DNA of 19,542 nucleotides from CAYNNP01 sp964398215 (GCA_964398215.1 CAYNNP010000120.1:1-19542); one strand, 5' to 3'. Numbered from the stretch's first letter, positions 1 to 8,404 are shown. Numbers and translations are program-made. The notes: generated by a model from the sequence alone, not told the origin.

Positions 1-1316
1 GCAAAACTTTCGACTGGGGCGCCCAGTCGTTGCAGGATCGTGACGAACAGATTCGCCAACGGCACATCCTTGCCAAACTTCAAGAACTGGCCATGTTGAT
101 AACCCATTGATTTGCCGCCGGCAACGATCAATGGATAGTTCAAATTGGTGTGCGTCTTGCTGTTGCTGCTGCCGTAGAACAAAGTTGTGTTGTCAAGCAG
201 TGTGCCGTTGCCTTCGGGAATATCGTTCATGCGTTTGATCAAATATGCCAGTTGGCTTGCGAGGAATTTGTCCCACTCGCCTTGGGCTTTTGCGCCGCCA
301 GATTTCCTGGCGCCGTGTGCCAAACTGTGCATGCTGTTTTTCATACCCAACAACTGCGGGAACTTGCCGGCAATCGAAATCGCACCGTGCATGCTGCCGA
401 TCTGGTAGGTAGCGAAACGGGTTGAATCGGTTTGAAATGCCAAAACGATCAAGTCCAACATCGTCTTGATTAGTTCGCCAGGCGTATTGTCGTCCGCGTC
501 CAAGGAAAGTCCGTCGGCGTTGACCTTTGGGCGAGGAACATTCAACCACTGCTGCGCACGCGAAACACCCTTTTCGGCTTCACGCACTGATGAAAGATAC
601 TGATTCAGTTTTCTTTGATCATGTTGACCAAGTTGGCGATGCAAATCGTTGGCTTGTTCTAACAGGAGATCCAAGTGGCTGCCTGTCCGTCCCAGCCCGC
701 GCCGCTGCATATCGATAGAATCCGAGTTCATCGCAAACAAACGCTCAAAAACAGCTGCCGGCCGATTCAAAGATGGCATTGGCTGTCCCTTTGCATCGAA
801 TGAAAGCGTGTTTGCGCGGGTCGGCATGCCAACACCGCCATCGGACGAAAGCACCAACGAAGGGAATCTAGTGGTCGCGCCCAACCCGTGGGTCGTGGCA
901 GCAAACTGGTCCAAAGAAACCGTGTTCTTCAAACCCGATGCAACTTTGTAATTCGCACCAGTAAGGAATGTATCGCCACTATCGTGCCCACCGATCTTGC
1001 GTACCAGTGGATGCGACAACCCTCCCAGCACAGTGACTTGCTCGCGAACCGGTTCCAAGACCTCCAGCGACTTTCTGAATTCGAATTCCTTGCCCTCGCC
1101 GTCAGGAAACCAGTTCCACTGACTGTCGGCATGATCAGCGCCGGGGATTGCGACACCATAGGGAAAGTACAACGCACAAAAACGCTTGGGCGGACCCGTT
1201 TGCTTGGAATCTGCGGTGGCCGTTGGCATCGATTCAAACCAAGGCAACGCCAAAGAGATGCCTGCGGCGTGCAACAAGTTTCGTCGCGAGAGTTGAGGTT
1301 TCGTCATGCTTTTCAT
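1..1316 (-). CDS. DUF1552 family exported protein (3' end outside window)
   Basis: The reverse strand is open from an ATG at 1316 to the window edge, giving 438 residues without a stop, so only a short C-terminal tail appears to be missing. The N-terminus carries a twin-arginine export signal (SRRNLL, arginines at 11-12, then a hydrophobic stretch AAGISLALPW), so a folded protein is probably exported by Tat. The body matches what I know of the planctomycete DUF1552 family: an early YFPYGV segment, a GGLSHP segment, a GHDSGDTFLTG segment, a late LLDNTTLFYGSSNS segment, and a C-terminal ANLFVTILQRLG. The biochemical function of DUF1552 is unknown. The start ATG overlaps the stop of the upstream DUF1592-family gene (ATGA), so the two are probably translationally coupled. 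These two families are commonly paired in planctomycetes. There is no clear ribosome-binding site, which fits coupling. The family call is confident; function is not known. Confidence 0.9.
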   Translation of the reverse strand, partial: MKSMTKPQLSRRNLLHAAGISLALPWFESMPTATADSKQTGPPKRFCALYFPYGVAIPGADHADSQWNWFPDGEGKEFEFRKSLEVLEPVREQVTVLGGLSHPLVRKIGGHDSGDTFLTGANYKVASGLKNTVSLDQFAATTHGLGATTRFPSLVLSSDGGVGMPTRANTLSFDAKGQPMPSLNRPAAVFERLFAMNSDSIDMQRRGLGRTGSHLDLLLEQANDLHRQLGQHDQRKLNQYLSSVREAEKGVSRAQQWLNVPRPKVNADGLSLDADDNTPGELIKTMLDLIVLAFQTDSTRFATYQIGSMHGAISIAGKFPQLLGMKNSMHSLAHGARKSGGAKAQGEWDKFLASQLAYLIKRMNDIPEGNGTLLDNTTLFYGSSNSKTHTNLNYPLIVAGGKSMGYQHGQFLKFGKDVPLANLFVTILQRLGAPVESF

Positions 1317-3730
1317 CGATTCAAAAAAGGCTGGCTGGTCACGATGTCACGCATCAAGGCGGACAATCTAAATTCATGTTCGGCAAAACGTTCGGTCAAG
1401 TCATCAATGACCGGCTGGTCAACCAATTCAAGGCTGCGGCCAAGCGCATAGGTCATCATTTTTTTGACCAAAGCCTCAGCAAATTGGTCACGTCGATTTT
1501 CTAACAAATATTGCTGTAAACCCTCAACGTCGTTGACGGCGTGCTGACCAGGAAGCATCGTTTTTGCGTCCACCGGTTTTCGTTTGCGGCCCACTTTTTC
1601 TCGCCTGAGTCCAATCGCGTCGAAATGCTCCAGCGCGATTCCCCAAGGGTCGATTGAGCGATGGCAGTCAGCACATGCAGCTTTATCCTGGTGAATTTCC
1701 AATTGTTCCCGCACCGTCATTTTCTCAAAGTCTTTCACGGTAGATTCGATATCCGGCACGTCTGGTGGCGGAGGATCAGGCGGATCGGCCAACAATCGTT
1801 CACGAATCCAAACTGCGCGTTTGATTGGATGTGAATTCGCACCATCGGAACCAGCCATGTGCATTGCTGCATGCCCAAGCAATCCGCTGGGGCGATCCGT
1901 TTTCGCCAACGCAACACGCACGAATTCTTGCGAGTTGGGGCCGGAGATTCCATAGTGCTTGGCGAGAGCTGCATTGAGCATCGTGAAATCATTTTTCAGT
2001 AACCGTAGCGCAGACAAATCATGTCGCAATACTTCACTGAATAGTAGCTTTGATTCCATGGCCATATCGTGCTTGAGCGCATCATCAAAACCTTTGTAGT
2101 ACTGCGGATTGATGGCGACTCGGCCAAGCGAATCAAGATCCAACCACTGCGTACAGAACTGATCTACAAAGCGGCTTGACTTTGGGTCGGCAAGCATTCG
2201 GTCGAATTGGTTGACCAGAGTTTCCTCGTTGTGCAAGTCGCCGCTCTTCGCCAATTGCATAAGCTCTTCATCGGCAGCCGAACTCCAGATGAAATAGGAC
2301 AAGCGGCTTGCCAGTTCGTAGGAGTTCAATTCACGAGATTCGCTGACCGACTTACGCGGTTCGATCATGTACAGAAATGGTGTCGAGGCGAGTGAAGCCG
2401 CTAGTGTTTCTCGTAGAGCACCGATGTCGGAGCGCGACAGTCGACGTATTTTCTGGTAATGACGTGTCCATTCACGGAGCTCTTTCTTGGTCGCAGGGCG
2501 GCGCCATGCACGAGACAAAAAGAGACCGAGTACACGACCGACGGAATCATCACTTGCAAGGTTTTCGTTGACGGGAAGAATTCGTCGATGCGAAGGCGGT
2601 GGCCACGCGTCATAGTCATTCATCACGAACTCAACCGATTCAATGTAAATCTGCGGAAAGCTTGGATCGCGTTGAAAGACCTTGGCCTGCTTGCGTTTCT
2701 TGGGCTTCTTTCTCTTACTATCAGACGGCTCGGTTTCTTGTGTGACCGCAATCTGCTTGGGGCGAGGCTGCGCATCATGCAACGTGTTCTGCAGAACGAA
2801 TAGCGTTTGCAGTTTGTTACGAGGAATACTGGACTCTGGCTTGGGCAGGAATTCTGCGCGTCCTCGAAACTCGATAACGACGCTGTCATCGGACTGAACC
2901 TTTACCTCACCGACTTGTTTCAAGAACTGAGTGGTCAGACCGCCGACAAAGTAGCCGAACTTCAGGCCTAACCGAGGAGTCGCCTGGCCGGTTTGCCAGT
3001 CCGTGCGGGCTTTCACGCGAACAGTAAAAGGGCCGCTGGCCGGCAACGTGTTGGAAGTCCCAATCCAATGCTGAGCACGGCCAAGTTGATCGGAGTTGTC
3101 TGCGCGAGTACCACGCAATTTAAAGCCACGATTGTGCTGGATGCTTTCTACTTCGCGCTCGGGCTGGTCGCCTTCCACCAAGACCATGTCCATCGCGCGA
3201 CGTGCGTTGCGAAGATAGATCGATAGCTGCATGGACGACATCCCAAGAGCTTCGCCGTTATTCAAGAATCCATCTTTGGATATCGCGTCGGGTGGAAGGT
3301 CAGCCGCATAATCCATTTCCAGCCCCAACAGGTCAGTCATTGTGTAGGCATACTCATCGCGATTCATGCGCCGCATAACAACACCTGAACCAGAACCCTT
3401 GACCGATTCCAAAGCAGCATCAAGGTTCGTGCGGATCCACGACAACAGCTTGGTGCGATTCGATTTCGACAAGGGCTTGGCACCTTCAGGCGGCATCTCT
3501 CCCAACTGAATCGCGGTCAACGCATCATGCCATGTCTCCATCGCCGCCCGATCGTTGATCATGTCCGGCGAAAGGTTATCCAGCCGCAAGTCACCTTTTG
3601 TTTTGGCCTCGGAATGACACTCGAAACAATGCGTCTTGAGAATCGGCATGATCGTCGCATCAAATGCGTCGTCTGCACTCGCGGCGTGCACGGCAGCGAT
3701 ACCGATCAGGCATAGAAACCAACGGACCAT
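1313..3730 (-). CDS. DUF1592-family cytochrome c-like exported protein (DUF1587/1595/1592/1588/1585)
   Basis: 805 residues. A signal peptide covers about residues 1-19 (cleavage near HAASA). A c-type haem motif CFECH follows at residues 35-39. The domain order recognised by eye is DUF1587 (about 120-185, with the RMNRDEYAYTMTDLLGL segment), a beta-rich middle region, DUF1595 (about 395-435, FLSRAWRRPATKKEL), DUF1592 (about 455-555), DUF1588 (about 580-715) and DUF1585 (about 735-805). A second CxxCH motif (CADCH, residues 686-690) lies in DUF1588. Such proteins are abundant in planctomycetes and probably sit in the periplasm. A role in redox chemistry, perhaps in degrading complex polysaccharides, has been suggested for related planctomycete cytochromes but is not shown here. 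The gene leads an operon with the DUF1552 gene (ATGA overlap). The ATG at 3730 lacks an obvious Shine-Dalgarno; a candidate promoter lies 53-81 bases upstream. Confidence 0.93.
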   Translation of the reverse strand: MVRWFLCLIGIAAVHAASADDAFDATIMPILKTHCFECHSEAKTKGDLRLDNLSPDMINDRAAMETWHDALTAIQLGEMPPEGAKPLSKSNRTKLLSWIRTNLDAALESVKGSGSGVVMRRMNRDEYAYTMTDLLGLEMDYAADLPPDAISKDGFLNNGEALGMSSMQLSIYLRNARRAMDMVLVEGDQPEREVESIQHNRGFKLRGTRADNSDQLGRAQHWIGTSNTLPASGPFTVRVKARTDWQTGQATPRLGLKFGYFVGGLTTQFLKQVGEVKVQSDDSVVIEFRGRAEFLPKPESSIPRNKLQTLFVLQNTLHDAQPRPKQIAVTQETEPSDSKRKKPKKRKQAKVFQRDPSFPQIYIESVEFVMNDYDAWPPPSHRRILPVNENLASDDSVGRVLGLFLSRAWRRPATKKELREWTRHYQKIRRLSRSDIGALRETLAASLASTPFLYMIEPRKSVSESRELNSYELASRLSYFIWSSAADEELMQLAKSGDLHNEETLVNQFDRMLADPKSSRFVDQFCTQWLDLDSLGRVAINPQYYKGFDDALKHDMAMESKLLFSEVLRHDLSALRLLKNDFTMLNAALAKHYGISGPNSQEFVRVALAKTDRPSGLLGHAAMHMAGSDGANSHPIKRAVWIRERLLADPPDPPPPDVPDIESTVKDFEKMTVREQLEIHQDKAACADCHRSIDPWGIALEHFDAIGLRREKVGRKRKPVDAKTMLPGQHAVNDVEGLQQYLLENRRDQFAEALVKKMMTYALGRSLELVDQPVIDDLTERFAEHEFRLSALMRDIVTSQPFLNR

Positions 3731-3782
3731 TGGCTATGTTTGGTGGGTGTGTGGGCGGGAGCGAGAACTTCGCTGGTTTCAC

Positions 3783-3811
3783 AGTATGACCCATGAACTG
3801 CAATTTCGCAA
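3783..3811 (-). promoter_or_regulatory. candidate sigma-70-type promoter for the DUF1592/DUF1552 operon
   Basis: Read on the minus strand there is a -35-like TTGCGA (3811-3806) and a -10-like CATACT (3788-3783), separated by exactly 17 bases. Each box matches four of six consensus positions. Initiation would fall near 3776, leaving a leader of about 46 bases before the ATG at 3730. Planctomycete promoter consensus is not well defined, so this is only a plausible call. Confidence 0.4.
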
Positions 3812-3822
3812 AGTTTGCGAAA
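3804..3822. promoter_or_regulatory. 9-bp-arm palindrome, probable operator
   Basis: TTTCGCAAA at 3804-3812 and its exact reverse complement TTTGCGAAA at 3814-3822 are separated by a single G. With a one-base centre it cannot fold well as RNA, which suggests a site for a dimeric DNA-binding protein. It overlaps the -35 box of the candidate promoter of the DUF1592/DUF1552 operon, a typical position for a repressor. No regulator is encoded next to it, so its owner is unknown. Confidence 0.5.
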
Positions 3823-3935
3823 AAAGCCCGGTTAGAGCTGCATAAAACAGCAATCACTCCGCGCTAAAGCGTAGGGATCATGACCGAAACCAAGTCTCGG
3901 CCGGGAGCGGCCAAGCTACTATCTAATGGTTTGGC

Positions 3936-4403
3936 TTACCAACGATGAAAAGCCGGATGGTCAGGTTTGACCGAAACGAACGTTCCAGTACAGCGGGCCG
4001 TAATCGAGTCATCGAAACCAAGCGTACCGGTCACGATGGCTTTGCGATTGGACGATTCAAGAACCCAGGCCTCAAGATGCAACTCGGCATCAGAGGGCGT
4101 TGGCATTTCAAAAGTGACTTCGTATTTCGCAGTCACACAACACGGCGGCACGTCAAGCGAGTTCTTGACCATCAGATGCCAAGCCGCTGTCCAGTTCAGA
4201 TGACAGTCCAGCAGCGAACCAATGATCCCGCCGTTCATCATGCCTTCGAATGATTGATGGTGTGACTCAGGATTGAAAGTCGCAACGACCTTGTCTCCTT
4301 TGACACGACTCTTGATCCGAAGGCCCTTTTCATTGGCCGGACCACAACCGAAGCAAATCAGATTGGGAGCAAATTGATCTTGAAGGCTTCGGTCGGGATC
4401 CAT
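3936..4403 (-). CDS. PaaI-like hotdog-fold thioesterase
   Basis: 155 residues from the ATG at 4403. An in-frame TTG at 4412 would add three residues; I prefer the ATG because neither has a convincing ribosome-binding site. Features of the PaaI/4HBT hotdog family are visible: an N-terminal CFGCGPANEKGLRI segment (residues 17-30, common in PaaI-like proteins), a histidine followed by the central helix region HQSFEGMMNGGIIGSLLD (residues 49-66), and later beta strands such as the VTFEMPTP segment. Family members hydrolyse acyl-CoA thioesters in the cytoplasm; the substrate cannot be told from sequence. The gene lies 44 bases downstream of the sigma factor gene on the same strand and may be cotranscribed with it, though a functional link is not evident. 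Confidence 0.85.
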   Translation of the reverse strand: MDPDRSLQDQFAPNLICFGCGPANEKGLRIKSRVKGDKVVATFNPESHHQSFEGMMNGGIIGSLLDCHLNWTAAWHLMVKNSLDVPPCCVTAKYEVTFEMPTPSDAELHLEAWVLESSNRKAIVTGTLGFDDSITARCTGTFVSVKPDHPAFHRW

Positions 4404-4447
4404 GTGGCACAAAAAAGATTGAAATTGAAATTCCAGACCGTTGTTCG

Positions 4448-6124
4448 CTACGAACCCAACTCGACATCGAGCTTGGCATCGTTAGCTGCTTCGCGAAGCT
4501 TTAGCAATGCTCGTGCTTCCAACTGACGGATCCGTTCTTTCGTGACGCCCATTTCCTCGCCGACCTGTTTCAAGGTCAGCGGTTCATTGCCACGTCCAAG
4601 TCCAAACCGAGCCGTGATGATCTTTTGCTCGCGCTCATCCAATCGGTTCAGAATCTTTGAAAGCTCTCGTTGTCGCGATCGTTGTACCGTTTCTTCCAAG
4701 TATGGATCCAAACGCTCGTCTTGGCGTGCCAAGAACAGTTCTTCGGTTGTGGTACGAAAACGATCACGGTGCTTGAATTCACTTGGAATCGTACGAGCAA
4801 AGTTTTTCATGATCGCCCACGATGCATAAGTACTGAACTTATTGCCGCGTGAGTAATCAAATTTCTCGACCGCGCGAATCAAGGACATATTGCCGTCGCT
4901 GACCAGTGAAAAGAAATCATCAGTGCTGGCGACGTGCCGTTTCGCAATCGATACAACAAGCCGCAAGTTACTTTGTACGATCTTGTTTTTGACTTTGACC
5001 GCGCCTTCGTACAACGCGTCAATCTGATCCATCATCGCTGTTTTCGATGTGCCCGACGAATTCTCCAATTGCTCACGCAAGCGACCGGCTTTGTGCTTCA
5101 GATAGTTCATCTTGCGGAACAAGTGATACTCTTGCTCGCGGTTCAACAATGGAACTTCGTACAGCGCGCCCAGGTAGCTTGGCAGTCCGCTTGGCATGCG
5201 AGATTTTCGCGGCTTGACGTCTGGTTCTGGCATCGCTGCCAAATACTCTTCTTCACGCGAGGTGTTTTCAAAGTCCTCGTTGTAGATGTAATCAAGAGGA
5301 AGTTCCATCACACGCTGCAATCGCATGTCCATCAGGATCCGCTGAATGCTGGCACGCGTTCGCTTGAATCGTTTGGACAACTGTGCAACCGTCGCACCGT
5401 GCATGTGCAATTTGAAGATCGAGCGTTTATCGTCGTCCGTCAAAGCGCCACGGTGATGCGGGAAGATGGCAAGTTTGTCATGATCGGCATCAAAATTCTT
5501 GAGCGTATAACGAATCGTTTCGGGGCTCCGTTTCATTTGCTGAGCCAGTTGACGCGTTACTTCCGAAAGCGTCGCACCGCCTTCGACCAATTGGCGAGCA
5601 CGTTCAATCATCTCGCTCTTTTCGTCGTCCGACAACTGACTGAAACGCTCACCACGGCGAACCTTGTCACGGTTGTTGGCAATGAATCGTTCGACGCTGG
5701 AGTGTAAGAACCCCACGCGTTTTCGACCGCCAAACAGCAGTCGTCGACTTACAAGACCCGATTCGCGCCATCGGCTAATCGTCTTGGTCGAAACATTGAA
5801 CATCTTGCTGAGTTCATCCACTGTGTGGACTTGCTCTGGAACTTCTTCGATAGGAACGTTCGCCGAATCAGAGAGGTCTTCAACCAGCAATCGCAGATCA
5901 TGTTTCAGATCAACAGATTCGATGTTGTGGCGACTGGGAGTTTCGGGTCGGTAGTTTGTGATTCGAAAACATACATAGTCGAACGCGTACGATCGATCCG
6001 CTTCTAGTTCGCCATAGAGTGTTTCCGTAAGGGCAGCCTGCTCAACCTTCTTCGCCTTGGGGGCGAATCGAGTAAGTTGATCACGCAGTTCCTTTACTTT
6101 TGAGTCTCGGTAATCTTCATGCAT
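4448..6124 (-). CDS. sigma-70 family RNA polymerase sigma factor with extended multi-HTH N-terminus
   Basis: 558 residues. The C-terminal half is RpoD-like. A region 1.2-type segment (PSYLGALYEVPLLNREQEY, about 315-333) precedes region 2 (about 378-450), with NLRLVVSIAKRH, DGNMSLIRAVEKFDYSRGNKFSTYASW and a -10-recognition helix reading AIMKNFART instead of the usual IRQAITRA. Region 4 (about 486-545) includes LTLKQVGEEMGVTKERIRQLEARALLKLR. Only about 35 residues separate regions 2 and 4, so region 3 appears reduced or absent. The N-terminal half has a MerR/excisionase-like helix-turn-helix (about 100-150, TVDELSKMFNVSTKTISRWRE) and two further HTH-like segments (about 165-210 and 225-270). 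This suggests a specialised sigma factor with extra DNA-binding capacity rather than the main housekeeping one; that is inference. AAGG lies four bases before the ATG. The leader holds three hairpins. Confidence 0.9.
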   Translation of the reverse strand: MHEDYRDSKVKELRDQLTRFAPKAKKVEQAALTETLYGELEADRSYAFDYVCFRITNYRPETPSRHNIESVDLKHDLRLLVEDLSDSANVPIEEVPEQVHTVDELSKMFNVSTKTISRWRESGLVSRRLLFGGRKRVGFLHSSVERFIANNRDKVRRGERFSQLSDDEKSEMIERARQLVEGGATLSEVTRQLAQQMKRSPETIRYTLKNFDADHDKLAIFPHHRGALTDDDKRSIFKLHMHGATVAQLSKRFKRTRASIQRILMDMRLQRVMELPLDYIYNEDFENTSREEEYLAAMPEPDVKPRKSRMPSGLPSYLGALYEVPLLNREQEYHLFRKMNYLKHKAGRLREQLENSSGTSKTAMMDQIDALYEGAVKVKNKIVQSNLRLVVSIAKRHVASTDDFFSLVSDGNMSLIRAVEKFDYSRGNKFSTYASWAIMKNFARTIPSEFKHRDRFRTTTEELFLARQDERLDPYLEETVQRSRQRELSKILNRLDEREQKIITARFGLGRGNEPLTLKQVGEEMGVTKERIRQLEARALLKLREAANDAKLDVELGS

Positions 6125-6168
6125 TGCCTTGGTCTCCCAGTCTGGTACGTCCGCCGATGTTAATCCCT

Positions 6169-6235
6169 GCGACCCCGGCGGGTCGCTCAGCTTTGTACCG
6201 GGTTGCCCGGGTATTCACTCAGTCATTTGAGTGAA
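6169..6235 (-). promoter_or_regulatory. three tandem hairpins in the leader of the sigma factor gene
   Basis: Three inverted repeats follow each other within 67 bases, ending 44 bases upstream of the sigma factor ATG. In plus-strand coordinates they are GCGACCC/GGGTCGC (6169-6175 and 6180-6186, four-base loop), CCGGG/CCCGG (6198-6202 and 6206-6210, three-base loop) and TTCACTCA/TGAGTGAA (6214-6221 and 6228-6235, six-base loop). In the minus-strand transcript they would form a structured 5' leader. No poly-U tract follows, so a simple terminator is unlikely. The structures are seen directly; a regulatory role is inferred, and no known riboswitch class was recognised. Confidence 0.55.
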
Positions 6236-6901
6236 GTCCTAAATGCCACGATCAAGAACTAGGTCTTCATCGAGGCTGCTCAACGACTCCTTGTCGCTGG
6301 GCTCCTAAGTTAATACGCGTCATTAGTGTCCGCTGTTCCACAGTTAGGACTCTTTGCGTCATTGTTAAGTTCGCAAATCCGCTGACACGTCTGGGCAAAG
6401 TCGCCATCTTTTTAAAGCAATTTTTCATCTTATGAGAAAACCACCTGCATTTCTGACAGCTTCATCCAGTTATGTGTAAGAGGACTATGGAAATATGGGG
6501 CCAAACAGGTCCAATTCCAAACATTCGCAACATCAGATTTGACGCAAGCCTTTGCAGAACAACAACTTGCGGCTCAAAATCAGCTTTCGGAATTCTTTAC
6601 CGACTCCGCCAAGCGTCCATCGGCTTTGTAAAGTTTTCCACTGTTTTGTAAATTTGGGCATCTCAAAATGCGACTGCTTGGACGGATTGACAGTCCGCCT
6701 CCAATGTATAAGTCCCCTTTTGTCGGATAATCCGGCGGGAAAAACTTTAACAACTGCGTGTTTTTTTTCAGTGAGGCACGTCAGAGCAGCTTGGGGTGGC
6801 CTGGTGGAGGCCCGATGCGGATCGGTCGATGGAAGTGACTACGTATAGCGCCGTAGGTTCGGCCTACCGTTTGTTTCTCGAAGCTAGAAAGAATCATCAT
6901 C
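6236..6901. other. divergent intergenic region with no convincing gene
   Basis: About 670 bases between the leader of the sigma factor gene and the divergently transcribed exported-protein gene. Visible elements are: TTTGCG/CGCAAA half-sites (6353-6358 and 6372-6377); a paired direct repeat GCGTCATT (6317-6324, 6356-6363) with TCCGCTG (6329-6335, 6378-6384); two TTTGTAAA direct repeats 20 bases apart (6625-6632, 6645-6652); a CGGATAATCCG palindrome (6724-6734); and small hairpins at 6798-6812 (GGCCT/AGGCC) and 6853-6867 (GTAGG/CCTAC) in the presumed leader of the plus-strand gene. A perfect TTGACA (6687-6692) is followed by TATAAG after only 14 bases, too short for a standard promoter. A 98-codon open frame at 6552-6848 has no protein-like features. 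Confidence 0.5.
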
Positions 6902-8350
6902 ATGCTCAGCGATTTCGCACGGAAGCCGTCGACGAGTGACTCAACCCGCCGGACCACTCGTCGAAAATTTGTATCGCACCTTGCTAGTGCCGTTGCCGTC
7001 GTGGCAGGCGGAGCCAGCATCGCAAATGCAGCCGACGCACCAACGCAATTCCAGATCCAGCCCAACTCTTTGATGCGAGTTCGCATCGAAGTTGACTTGA
7101 AAGGAAATGTGAATGTTCCTTCCAATCCGCTGATCTCACGCGAAAAAGAAAAGTCGGTTCCGCTGACAAGCAGCGCATTGTTCGACTATGAAGAACGCTA
7201 TCACGATCGTGACGATTCCAAGTCGGTTGCGATTGAACGCTTTTACCACAAAGCGAGTAGCACGCGCGATATCGCCAAGGCATCGACCGTCATCAACATG
7301 CGCGACTCGGTTCGGCAGGTTCACATCCGTCGCGATCAGTTACCAGAAACAACATACGCTGTTGATGACTATTTCACCCAGGAAGAACTGGGCTTGATCA
7401 AAATCCCCGTTTGCAGTGCGGCCGTCGATCAGCTACTGCCAACCAAAGCAGTATCGGTTGGTGAAAAATACAAAGTTGGCGAAGCTGAGATTGCATCGCT
7501 TCTGAATCTGGCAGCTGTGAACAAGACAGATGTCGAAATCGAAGTTGTCGAGATCAAATCGACGCGTGCCAAGTTCCAAATGACAGGCAACGTTCATGGC
7601 TCGGTCAATGGCGTGCCAACGATGATGCGGGTGGTCGGAAAGATGACTTTCGATCGCGAAATTGGAACATGTACTTGGTTGGCAATCGCGCTGCATGAAA
7701 CTCGAGACATTGGCAAGGCTGAGCCTGGTTTTGACGTTGCAGCGACCATCAAAATGGTTCGGCAACCGCTGCCAAAGGTCGTAGCGCTGCCAGCTCGTCC
7801 TTTCAGGTTCACAGCGACTGTTCCTAGCAACCGAATGTATGTTGATCTACAGAGCAAGTCGATTGACGTTGCAATGCTGATGGACCGGCGCTGGAAAATT
7901 ATGCGCGATATCACAGGCTCTGTGATGATGCGAATGATCGACAACGACAATAGCATCGCCCAGTGCAATATTCGCCCACTAGCATCCCTTGAAGCGGGCA
8001 AGCAGTGGACTTTAGAGGCATTTCAGCAAGACATCAAAACGGCCCTTGGATCACAGCTTTCCGAGTTTTTACAGGCCGATCAGCGTCTGAGTGCCAGTGG
8101 ACTGAGGGTCATGCGAGTGGTGGCCCAGGGATCCGCAGAGGGGGTGCCAATTCAGTGGATAATGTTGCATTTTTCAGATGATTCCGGGCGCCGCGTCCAA
8201 GCCACATTTACAATGGAAAGCGACAGCGTGACAAAATTCGCGGGCGCCGATGTGCAGCTTGCGAATTCGCTGAGATTCACAACTCCCGCCCCGGAGAGTA
8301 CCACGGAGCCAGAATCTCGAGTGTCTGCGAAACCTGCGGTTCGCAATTAA
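6902..8350 (+). CDS. exported protein of unknown function with Tat-like signal
   Basis: 482 residues; I do not recognise the family. The N-terminus has TRRKFV (arginines 20-21) followed by a hydrophobic, alanine-rich segment ending ASIANA at residue 43, matching a twin-arginine signal with signal peptidase I cleavage near residues 43/44. The mature part has no transmembrane segment or obvious catalytic motif. It looks like an alternation of beta strands and short helices (VDVEIEVVEI, FTATVPSNRMYVDL, and a late WIMLHFSDDSGRRVQATFTM segment), and the C-terminus is polar and disordered. The ATG at 6902 is preceded by AGAAAGA about 12 bases upstream, a weak ribosome-binding site. Another exported unknown follows 54 bases downstream, and the first recognisable terminator comes after that gene, so the two probably form an operon. 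It is likely a planctomycete-specific periplasmic protein. Confidence 0.8.
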   Translation: MLSDFARKPSTSDSTRRTTRRKFVSHLASAVAVVAGGASIANAADAPTQFQIQPNSLMRVRIEVDLKGNVNVPSNPLISREKEKSVPLTSSALFDYEERYHDRDDSKSVAIERFYHKASSTRDIAKASTVINMRDSVRQVHIRRDQLPETTYAVDDYFTQEELGLIKIPVCSAAVDQLLPTKAVSVGEKYKVGEAEIASLLNLAAVNKTDVEIEVVEIKSTRAKFQMTGNVHGSVNGVPTMMRVVGKMTFDREIGTCTWLAIALHETRDIGKAEPGFDVAATIKMVRQPLPKVVALPARPFRFTATVPSNRMYVDLQSKSIDVAMLMDRRWKIMRDITGSVMMRMIDNDNSIAQCNIRPLASLEAGKQWTLEAFQQDIKTALGSQLSEFLQADQRLSASGLRVMRVVAQGSAEGVPIQWIMLHFSDDSGRRVQATFTMESDSVTKFAGADVQLANSLRFTTPAPESTTEPESRVSAKPAVRN

Positions 8351-8404
8351 GCGCAAACGTCGCCAAGCTTTCATGCCGCAATAGTGCCAACAAACCGAAA
8401 CATA

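Noticed and set aside
3899..3912. GGCCG/CGGCC hairpin as terminator of the thioesterase gene
   Set aside because: Five-base stem without a U tract on the minus strand; too weak to call.
4934..5707. 257-codon open frame on the plus strand
   Set aside because: It lies wholly antisense to the sigma factor gene, whose domains are clear. Its translation is rich in His, Phe, Arg and Cys without family features, as expected from a shadow frame.
6687..6712. TTGACA followed by TATAAG as a promoter for the gene at 6902
   Set aside because: The spacer is only 14 bases, too short for a standard sigma-70 promoter, and the leader would be about 185 bases.
6552..6848. 98-codon open frame in the divergent intergenic region
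   Set aside because: No ribosome-binding site, Cys-rich irregular composition, no domain, and a poly-T tract inside. Treated as non-coding.
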